Source: Mycolicibacterium peregrinum (GTDB lineage Bacteria > Actinomycetota > Actinomycetes > Mycobacteriales > Mycobacteriaceae). Taken from it: 48,010 nt of DNA. Each line of letters opens with the position of its first letter. Position 1 is the stretch's first letter. The notes under the pieces are model-generated. The model saw only the letters and a program-made list of their open reading frames with translations. It did not search any database and was not told the DNA's origin. The translations under genes and the position numbers were made by a program. This document shows positions 41,917-48,010 of this stretch, in pieces. The stretch covers positions 1-48,010 of the forward strand of contig NZ_LZSY01000081.1 in NCBI RefSeq assembly GCF_001665625.1, in the 5' to 3' direction.

Positions 41917-43329
41917 ATGAATCGACTCGATCGCTTCTTCGAGATCTCGGCTCGCGGCTCGACGGCCCTCTCCGAGATCCGCGGAGGCCTGGTCACCTTC
42001 ATCGCGATGGCCTACATCATCGTGCTGAACCCGGTCGTGCTCTCCGGCTCCGCCGACGTCGCGGGCAACAAGCTGGAATTCGCCCAGGTCTCGGCCACCA
42101 CCTGTCTGGCCGCGGGCGTGATGACGATCCTGTTCGGGATCATCGCGCGGCTGCCCTTCGCGTTCGCCGCGGGTCTGGGCATCAACTCGTTTCTGGCCAC
42201 GACCGTGGTGGGCACGGTCACCTGGCCCGAGGCCATGGGCCTGGTCGTCATCGACGGCCTGATCATCGTGGCGCTGGCCGCCAGCGGGTTCCGCCGCATG
42301 GTGTTCGACGCGGTACCCATGCAGCTGAAACTGGCGATCACCGCGGGCATCGGTCTGTTCATCTTGTTCATCGGACTGGTCGACGCCGGATTCGTCGGCT
42401 CGACCGGCCTACCCTCTCCCCCGGTCGGGCTCGGCACCGGCGGCGTCGGCTCGATCAACACCGTGCCAACCGTCGTCTTCGTGTTCACCCTGCTGGTCAC
42501 CGGAATCCTCGTGGCCCGGAAGGTCCGCGGCGGCATCCTGATCGGCCTCGTCACCGGCACCGTGGTCGCCGTGATCGTCGAGGCCATCTGGCACCTCGGT
42601 TCGGCGCAGGACAAACCGGGCGGATGGGGGCTGTCGGTACCGACCCTGTCCGGCTCACCGTTCGCGCTCCCCGACCTGTCGCTGGTCGGCGACGTCAGCC
42701 TGGGCGCCTTCAGCCGGATCGGGTACTTGGCGGCCATCATGCTGGTGTTCACGCTGGTGTTCGCCAACTTCTTCGACGCCATGGGCACGATGACCGGGCT
42801 GTCGCGGGAGGCCGGTCTTTCCGACTCCCACGGCAACTTTCCGCGGCTGAAGTCAGCGCTGATCGTCGAGGGCGCCGGTGCCGTCGTCGGCGGCTCCTCC
42901 TCGGCGTCGTCGAACACCGTGTTCATCGAATCCGGCGCGGGCATCGAGGAGGGCTCCCGAACCGGGTTCGCCAACCTCATCACCGGTGCGCTGTTCCTCG
43001 CGGCCATGTTCGTCGCCCCGCTGGCCTCGATCGTGCCCACCGAGGTCGCGGCCGCGGCCCTGGTGATCGTCGGCGCCATGATGGTGTCGCAGCTGCGCCA
43101 CATCGACCTCTCCGAGTTCTCGGTGGCCCTGCCCGTGGTGCTCACTGTGGCCACCATGGCCTTCAGCTACTCGATCGCCAACGGCATCGGTGTCGGCTTC
43201 GTGGCGTGGGCGGTGTTGCGGTCGGCCGCTGGTAAGGCCCGTGAGGTCAGCCCGCTGCTGTGGGTCGTGGCCGCCGGCTTCATCCTGTACTTCGCCCGGG
43301 GCTGGATCGAGTCGCTCATCGGCATGTAG
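41917..43329 (+). CDS. NCS2-family (AzgA-like) purine permease
   Basis: The 470-residue protein is a nucleobase permease with about 12-14 membrane segments: GGLVTFIAMAYIIVLNP near the start, FAAGLGINSFLA, and FANFFDAMGTMTG, motifs of the AzgA/GhxP group that take up adenine, guanine or hypoxanthine with protons. Alternate substrates such as xanthine cannot be ruled out. TAGGCT lies 8 bases before the ATG and no ribosome site is seen. It is followed after 35 bases by the DUF808 gene on the same strand. Confidence 0.9.
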   Translation: MNRLDRFFEISARGSTALSEIRGGLVTFIAMAYIIVLNPVVLSGSADVAGNKLEFAQVSATTCLAAGVMTILFGIIARLPFAFAAGLGINSFLATTVVGTVTWPEAMGLVVIDGLIIVALAASGFRRMVFDAVPMQLKLAITAGIGLFILFIGLVDAGFVGSTGLPSPPVGLGTGGVGSINTVPTVVFVFTLLVTGILVARKVRGGILIGLVTGTVVAVIVEAIWHLGSAQDKPGGWGLSVPTLSGSPFALPDLSLVGDVSLGAFSRIGYLAAIMLVFTLVFANFFDAMGTMTGLSREAGLSDSHGNFPRLKSALIVEGAGAVVGGSSSASSNTVFIESGAGIEEGSRTGFANLITGALFLAAMFVAPLASIVPTEVAAAALVIVGAMMVSQLRHIDLSEFSVALPVVLTVATMAFSYSIANGIGVGFVAWAVLRSAAGKAREVSPLLWVVAAGFILYFARGWIESLIGM

Positions 43330-43364
43330 AGGCCGGTAGCCTTCTCGAACATGGGGACAACGGT

Positions 43365-44327
43365 ATGAGCGCCGGCCTGTTCGGTTTGCTCGACGACATT
43401 GCCGCCCTGGCGCGGCTGGCGGCGGCTTCGATCGACGACATCGGTGCGGCCACCGGCAAGGCGACCGCCAAGGCAGCCGGCGTGGTGATCGACGACACCG
43501 CGGTCACACCGCAGTACGTGCACGGCATCACCGCCGACCGCGAGCTGCCGGTCATCAAGCGCATCGCGATCGGCTCGCTGCGTAACAAGATCCTGTTCAT
43601 CCTGCCCGCGGCCTTGCTGCTCAGCCAGTTCGCACCGTGGTTGCTGACCCCGATCCTGATGCTGGGCGCCACCTACCTCTGTTTCGAGGGCGCCGAGAAG
43701 GTCTGGGGGCGGTTCACCGGCCACGGCGGACACGACACCCACGGCGAGCCCACCACGGCCGTCGGCGGGGATGCCGAGAAGTACATGATCACCGGGGCGA
43801 TCCGGACCGACTTCATCCTGTCCGCCGAGATCATGGTGATCGCCCTCAACGAGGTGGCCAACCAGACTTTCTGGCCGCGGCTGATCATCCTGGTGATCGT
43901 CGCCCTGGTGATCACCGCAGCCGTCTACGGCGTGGTGGCCGGCATCGTCAAGATGGACGACATCGGCCTGCTGATGGCGCAGCGCTCATCCAAGGCGGCA
44001 CAGAAAATCGGCCGTGGCCTGGTCGCCGGGATGCCCAAGCTGCTGTCGGCACTGTCGACCATCGGCACCGTCGCGATGTTGTGGGTCGGTGGGCACATCC
44101 TGCTGGCGGGCACCAACACGCTGGGCTGGCGCACCATCTACGACGTGGTCCACCATGCCGAGGAGGCGGTGCACCACGCGGTGGGCGACCCGTTCGGCGG
44201 AATGCTGGCCTGGCTGACCAACACGGCCGCATCGGCAGTCATCGGTCTGGTGGTCGGCACTGTGGTCGTGGGGATCGTGCATGTGCTGCCGTTCGGTAAG
44301 AAAGCGGATCACGACACCTCAGCCTGA
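43365..44327 (+). CDS. DUF808 family membrane protein
   Basis: The 320-residue protein belongs to the DUF808/YedI family: MSAGLFGLLDDIAALARLAA at the start, FEGAEKVWGRF, and several membrane segments (about 75-100, 165-200, 235-255, 285-310). A stretch rich in His and Gly (GHGGHDTHGE) faces one side. The function is unknown. It follows the purine permease and may be in its operon; no ribosome site stands out. It ends 166 bases before cspA. Confidence 0.85.
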   Translation: MSAGLFGLLDDIAALARLAAASIDDIGAATGKATAKAAGVVIDDTAVTPQYVHGITADRELPVIKRIAIGSLRNKILFILPAALLLSQFAPWLLTPILMLGATYLCFEGAEKVWGRFTGHGGHDTHGEPTTAVGGDAEKYMITGAIRTDFILSAEIMVIALNEVANQTFWPRLIILVIVALVITAAVYGVVAGIVKMDDIGLLMAQRSSKAAQKIGRGLVAGMPKLLSALSTIGTVAMLWVGGHILLAGTNTLGWRTIYDVVHHAEEAVHHAVGDPFGGMLAWLTNTAASAVIGLVVGTVVVGIVHVLPFGKKADHDTSA

Positions 44328-44448
44328 CCGTCGACCCAGTCGAAGCTATTCCACCGAACGGCATTTGGGCCTGCTCCGCAGGAAAACCGATTGCGGCAAA
44401 GGCAAATACTTTTAGGCGCGCCGCCCATCGACGTGTCATACTCTTCGA

Positions 44449-44467
44449 GGACGTTTTTGGTACGTCC
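44449..44467 (+). promoter_or_regulatory. 5' hairpin of the cspA leader
   Basis: GGACGT (44449-44454) pairs with ACGTCC (44462-44467) over a 7-base loop. CATACT (44437-44442) upstream could be the -10, so the mRNA may begin with this stem, 45 bases before the ATG. Such leaders can respond to temperature. Confidence 0.4.
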
Positions 44468-44493
44468 AGTTTTACGATGAGAGAAGTAAAAAT

Positions 44494-44697
44494 ATGACAC
44501 AGGGAACTGTGAAATGGTTCAACGGCGAAAAGGGCTTCGGCTTCATCGCTCCTGACGGCGGCGCCCCGGACGTCTTCGTCCACTACTCCGAGATCAGCGG
44601 TGGTGGATTCCGGTCGCTCGAAGAGAACCAGCGCGTCGAGTTCGAGATCACCCAGGGTGCCAAGGGCCCCCAGGCGGTGGGAGTCACTGCGATCTGA
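44494..44697 (+). CDS. cspA: cold shock protein CspA
   Basis: The 67-residue single-stranded nucleic-acid-binding protein has RNP1 KGFGFI (13-18) and RNP2 DVFVHY (26-31) in a five-stranded barrel. It should act as an RNA chaperone in the cytoplasm. Length and sequence match mycobacterial CspA (Rv3648c) as remembered. GAGAGAAG lies about 8 bases before the ATG. A strong hairpin follows the stop. It stands alone as a monocistronic gene. Confidence 0.95.
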   Translation: MTQGTVKWFNGEKGFGFIAPDGGAPDVFVHYSEISGGGFRSLEENQRVEFEITQGAKGPQAVGVTAI

Positions 44698-44715
44698 TCG
44701 CCCCAATACCTGATG

Positions 44716-44752
44716 ATGGGCTGGTACGGATGCTTCCGTACCAGCCCATTTC
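44716..44752 (+). terminator. intrinsic terminator after cspA
   Basis: A perfect 14-bp stem (44716-44729 with 44736-44749) and a 6-base loop are followed by TTT. It begins 19 bases after the cspA stop and also lies just beyond the stop of the convergent DUF5994 gene. Confidence 0.85.
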
Positions 44753-44755
44753 ATG

Positions 44756-45250
44756 TCACACCGGCGTCTCGGCCTGCAGATGCCCCAGCCATCGCACGGA
44801 CTCGACCCGGGCGACACCCAGCACCCGATCTGCGGTATCGAACATCGGGGTGCGTCGCGCCGCTTCCTCCACTGGCATGGCAGCGGCGCAGCGCATCACC
44901 AACCCGCCCAGAGTTACGGATGTCTTGCACGGGACGACAAGGAGTTTCACGCACGCGTCACGGCCCGCCACCATCATCAGACGGGGCCGACTCAGCTTCA
45001 CCCCGTTGGGCACCCGAGTGCCGGTGACGATCGAGTCGAGGTCGAGCTGCCCCTCCGCGGCTGACCAATTGACGCGAATATCAACAACTTCCCCCAGTGA
45101 TTGATGCAACGCCCCCACCAGTTCGGGCAGCTCGCTTGCCACCGAGGCGGTGTGAGGCCACCAGGCGCCGTCGATATCGGCGCCCAACTCCCGGGCGAGG
45201 GTGAGGCGGACGGGACTGGCGAGTCGCCGCGCCCCGTTGAGGCCGTTCAC
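44756..45250 (-). CDS. DUF5994 family protein
   Basis: The 164-residue product has the DUF5994 features: VRLTLARELGADIDGAWWPH, then ASELPELVGAL and NGVKLSRPRLMMVAGRD, LLVVPCKTS. This mycobacterial and actinobacterial family has no known role. The C-terminal part (VMRCAAAMPVEEAARRTP) is Ala- and Arg-rich. GTG at 45250 overlaps the stop of a 46-residue upstream frame as GTGA, so translation is probably coupled. The cspA terminator lies right after its stop. Confidence 0.78.
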   Translation of the reverse strand: MNGLNGARRLASPVRLTLARELGADIDGAWWPHTASVASELPELVGALHQSLGEVVDIRVNWSAAEGQLDLDSIVTGTRVPNGVKLSRPRLMMVAGRDACVKLLVVPCKTSVTLGGLVMRCAAAMPVEEAARRTPMFDTADRVLGVARVESVRWLGHLQAETPV

Positions 45251-45387
45251 GACGACTGCGAATCTGCACGCGCCTGCGGCCTGGGCCGATCCGAGAAAAC
45301 CAAATCTGGCGGCGGAGCATTCGAGCTCTCGACTGCCCGCACAGGTTCTTGCTGTTCGGGATGTGAAAACAGTTCGGACGATTCCAT
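45247..45387 (-). CDS. 46-residue small protein coupled to the DUF5994 gene
   Basis: An ATG at 45387, with AAGGA 7 bases upstream, opens a 46-codon frame that starts MESSELFSHPEQQEPVRAVE and ends DSQSS. Its TGA overlaps the GTG of the DUF5994 gene (GTGA). The product is polar, acidic at the start and basic at the end, without a signal or membrane segment. Ribosome site and overlap together make a real small gene likely. No family is known to me. The rest of the gap to 45522 shows no gene. Confidence 0.6.
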   Translation of the reverse strand: MESSELFSHPEQQEPVRAVESSNAPPPDLVFSDRPRPQARADSQSS

Positions 45388-45522
45388 AAGAGTGTCCTTG
45401 AAAGGTGCGGGACTACCGCACGGGGTTTGGAGGCGAGCGATGGTTGATCACCGGGCCTATCCACAAACTTACACCCGATGGCCGCGACGGCGCGGCGCCG
45501 GGGGCACCACGGGCCACCACCG

Positions 45523-46158
45523 TCATCGGCCGCGGACGGCCGGCAGGATCAAGGTGTCGATGACATCGCGGACAAACTTCGAGTCGACGCTCTGGCCGTT
45601 GACCACTCGCATCAGGCCCATTCCGGTCAGCACATCGGCCACCAACGACCAGTCCCGGTCGGCAGCGACCTCGCCGCGGGCAACGGCCTGTGCCAGGATC
45701 GTCGTCATCACCCGCCGCCCCTTGAGCAGCATCAGATCTTCGAGCGCCGAGCCGAGGTGCGGATCGTGGGTGGCCTCGACCGCCACCCTCAGCACCAGGT
45801 CGTACGAGAAGAGGTCGTTGTCGCTGCGCGCGGTGCGCCGCACGATTTCATCGAAATCGCCTTCCAGACTGCCGGTGTCGGGCGCGTCGTCCTCCATCAG
45901 ATCAGGCTTCCAGTACACGAGCGCATCGGTGATCAACGCGGCCTTCGACGACCAGCGACGGTAGATGGCCGCCTTACCGACACCGGCGCGCGCCGCGATG
46001 TCGTTCATATTGGTGTTGACGTAACCGTTTTCGGCCAACGCGGCCAACGCCGCATCGAGAATGGCCGGATCCCGCGATCGGTCGAGCCGGCCGACCGTAC
46101 GCTGACGCAGTTTCGGCTCTGCGTCAGGCGTATCGGCCGGGTCGGTCATGATCGTCAT
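45523..46158 (-). CDS. TetR-family regulator coupled to mmpL
   Basis: The 211-residue TetR-type protein has the helix-turn-helix in NTNMNDIAARAGVGKAAIYR with RWSSKAALITDAL after it. Its ATG at 46158 overlaps the mmpL stop as ATGA, so it is made as the last gene of the mmpL operon. A second ATG lies 9 bases on. Feedback control of the transporter is the likely role. No operator can be seen because the mmpL promoter is outside the window. Confidence 0.9.
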   Translation of the reverse strand: MTIMTDPADTPDAEPKLRQRTVGRLDRSRDPAILDAALAALAENGYVNTNMNDIAARAGVGKAAIYRRWSSKAALITDALVYWKPDLMEDDAPDTGSLEGDFDEIVRRTARSDNDLFSYDLVLRVAVEATHDPHLGSALEDLMLLKGRRVMTTILAQAVARGEVAADRDWSLVADVLTGMGLMRVVNGQSVDSKFVRDVIDTLILPAVRGR

Positions 46159-48010
46159 ACCGTCGTTGTCGGTATCGGCGCGGTATTGTCGTCGGTCTCA
46201 CCGGCCGCCTTGCGGGCACGCTCTTCACGACCGCGCCGGGTGATCTCAAAAGTGTTGAGCGGCCACCAGAACCAGCGACCCAGCGCCGCCGCGATGGACG
46301 GTGTCATGAACGAGCGCACGATCAGCGTGTCCACTACCAGGCCGATGCCGATCGTCATACCGAGTTGGCCGACCACCCGCAGATCCGACACGATCATCGA
46401 CATCATGGTGAAGGCGAACACCAGGCCGGCCGCGGTGACGACACGTCCGGTGGCCCCGATCCCGCGGATGATGCCCGTGTTGAGCCCGGCGTGTATCTCT
46501 TCCCTGAAGCGCGAGACCACCAACAGGTTGTAGTCCGAACCCACCGCCAGCAGGATCACCATCGACAGCGGGATCACGATCCACTGCACGCCCAGGCCCA
46601 GGATGTCCTGCCAGAGCAACACTGACAAGCCACACGCCGTTCCCAGAGAAGCGGCCACGGTGCCCACGATCACCATGGCGGCCACCACACTTCGGGTGAT
46701 GATCAGCATGATGCTGAAAATGAGGATCATCGCCGCGATCACCACGATCATGAGATCGGTTACCACGCCATCCTGCATGTCGCTGTACATCGATGCCGTA
46801 CCGGCGAGCGACACCTTCGCACTGGCCAGCGGGGTGCCCTTGAGCGCATCGGCGACAACACCTTTGAGGTCGCGGACATGCTCGATACCGTCCACCGAGG
46901 CCGGGTCGCCCTGGTGGGTGATGATCATTCGGACTGCCTTGCCATCGGGCGACATGAACATCTTGACCGCACGGTTGAAGTCAGGGTTCTCGAACACATC
47001 CGGAGGCAGGTAGAACATGTCGTCGTTCTTGGCCTGATCGAAGTACAGGCCGATCTCCGTCGCCCCCTTCGCCGCCTCCTGTTGCGCGGCCTGGGTACCG
47101 GCCATGGTGCTGTGCGTCGCGATCATGAAGTCTCGCATCCGCTTCATCGTCCCGATGGTGTCCTGCAACACCGGCAACATCTGCGGCATCAGCTGATCCA
47201 TGCGGTCCATGTCGACTGTCAGGCCCTGCATTTCATCGGTCAGTTTGTCGATGCCGTCGAGAGTGTCGAAGATCGACCGCATCGACTGGCACATCGGGAT
47301 GTCGAAGCAGTGCGGCTCCCAGTAGAGGTAGTTGCGCAGCGGCCGGAAGAAATCGTCGAAATTGGCCAGGTTGTCCCGCATCTCCTGGGTCGCTTCCACC
47401 ATCTCGTGGGTCCGACCCACCATGCTGTGGGTGGTTTCGGTGAGCTCCTTGGTGATGGCGTACATGCGTTCCATGCTGGCGACGGTCTTGCTCATCTCGT
47501 CGGCCTGTTCGAGCATCTGCGCCGAGTTGTCGTTGTTGAACTTCGCCGACTGCAGCGTGCTGGCGTTCTGTGCACCGAGCAGGAACGGGATCGAGCTGTG
47601 CTCGATCGGGGCACCCAACGGGCGGGTGATGGTCTGCACCCGTTCGATTCCCCGCATGTGCATCACGTTCTTGGCGACCTTTTCGATCACCAGCATGTCC
47701 GACGGGGTGCGCAGGTCATGATCCGCTTCGAGCATCAGCAACTCGGGGTTCATCCGGGCTTGGGAGAAGTGCCGATCGGCGACGCCCATGGCCAGGTTCG
47801 CCGGCATGTCAGCGGGGGTGAACTGCTTGTCGTTGTATTGCGGCACATAGGTCATCAGGGCGGCGAAGCCGATGACGGCGATCAGGCTCGTGACGAAGAC
47901 GATGGGGATCGGCCAGCGAACCACCGACGTGCCGACCTTGCGCCACCCCGGCGACGCGATCTTGTGCTTGGGATCGAGTAAGCCGAACTTCGACGCGATG
48001 GTCAGCACGG
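46155..48010 (-). CDS. MmpL-family RND transporter, 5' end beyond the window
   Basis: Only the C-terminal 617 or so residues are in the window. They hold the second outer domain (YNDKQFTPADMPANLAMGVA, EPHCFDIPMC, and a helical stretch), and the last membrane block with VGSDYNLLVVSRF and the Asp-Tyr pair. It is clearly related to the MmpL at 37451-40360, sharing SQARMNP, ITRPLG and EPHCFDIPMC motifs. No MmpS is seen on this side. It ends in a TGA overlapping the TetR start. Confidence 0.93.
   Translation of the reverse strand, partial: VLTIASKFGLLDPKHKIASPGWRKVGTSVVRWPIPIVFVTSLIAVIGFAALMTYVPQYNDKQFTPADMPANLAMGVADRHFSQARMNPELLMLEADHDLRTPSDMLVIEKVAKNVMHMRGIERVQTITRPLGAPIEHSSIPFLLGAQNASTLQSAKFNNDNSAQMLEQADEMSKTVASMERMYAITKELTETTHSMVGRTHEMVEATQEMRDNLANFDDFFRPLRNYLYWEPHCFDIPMCQSMRSIFDTLDGIDKLTDEMQGLTVDMDRMDQLMPQMLPVLQDTIGTMKRMRDFMIATHSTMAGTQAAQQEAAKGATEIGLYFDQAKNDDMFYLPPDVFENPDFNRAVKMFMSPDGKAVRMIITHQGDPASVDGIEHVRDLKGVVADALKGTPLASAKVSLAGTASMYSDMQDGVVTDLMIVVIAAMILIFSIMLIITRSVVAAMVIVGTVAASLGTACGLSVLLWQDILGLGVQWIVIPLSMVILLAVGSDYNLLVVSRFREEIHAGLNTGIIRGIGATGRVVTAAGLVFAFTMMSMIVSDLRVVGQLGMTIGIGLVVDTLIVRSFMTPSIAAALGRWFWWPLNTFEITRRGREERARKAAGETDDNTAPIPTTTV

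Noticed and set aside
1..48010. tRNA, rRNA, insertion sequences, integrase, CRISPR, toxin-antitoxin
   Set aside because: None was recognised on either strand; the gaps are short and explained by operators and hairpins.

Overview
The window is about 67% G+C, gene-dense DNA from a mycobacterium, most likely a rapid-growing Mycolicibacterium-type species. The evidence is an MmpS/MmpL transporter pair, a second MmpL, four acyl-CoA dehydrogenase (FadE) genes, a FadD ligase, an F420-type (Ddn family) protein, a LigD-like primase-polymerase, small secreted actinobacterial proteins, and several genes whose -10 hexamer sits 6-9 nt from the start codon (leaderless transcripts). From memory, and not from a search, the block VOC protein, TetR, alpha/beta hydrolase, fadE6, fadD2, primase-polymerase matches M. 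tuberculosis Rv0274-Rv0269c in mirror image, with extra genes inserted.

Layout. 1-12.2 kb: lipid and CoA metabolism (VOC protein, TetR, hydrolase, 2-hydroxyacid dehydrogenase, fadE6, two SDRs, fadD2), then a PolD-type polymerase and a second hydrolase. 12.3-15.2 kb: the lactate-utilisation operon lutABC, in which lutB carries an apparent frameshift at a GC-dinucleotide run. 15.3-15.9 kb: a lone STAS-domain protein, a possible 21-residue peptide and a very strong two-way terminator. 15.9-20.9 kb: a lipoprotein with DUF1254/DUF1214 and an arylsulfatase in one operon, facing an AraC-type regulator with tandem direct repeats on its promoter. 21.0-21.7 kb: two small exported proteins, one hemophore-like. 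21.7-25.3 kb: a CoA-transferase, SDR, NTF2-like protein and MarR regulator sharing two matching palindromes, next to a Ddn-like protein. 25.3-32.1 kb: a fadE10-like gene, gabT-gabD and a divergent PucR regulator. 32.1-37.4 kb: thioesterase, FadE, MFS transporter and a frameshifted cytochrome P450, with a divergent TetR gene and two operators. 37.4-41.6 kb: mmpS-mmpL downstream of a SigH-like ECF sigma factor whose upstream region carries a SoxR-box-like promoter. 41.9-45.4 kb: purine permease, DUF808 protein, cspA, and a DUF5994 protein coupled to a 46-residue ORF. 45.5-48.0 kb: an mmpL gene, cut by the window end, translationally coupled to a TetR gene.

How the parts work together. Most of the window is small catabolic or export units, each paired with a local regulator whose likely operator is visible: TetR at 0.8 and 36.7 kb, AraC at 19.85 kb, MarR at 23.8 and 24.2 kb, PucR at 30.6 kb. 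No tRNA, rRNA, insertion sequence, phage gene, CRISPR array or toxin-antitoxin pair was seen. The signals most worth checking are the SoxR-like promoter before the sigma factor, the two frameshifts at simple repeats, the small coupled ORF at 45.3 kb, and the mirror-image leaderless promoters between fadD2 and the polymerase gene.
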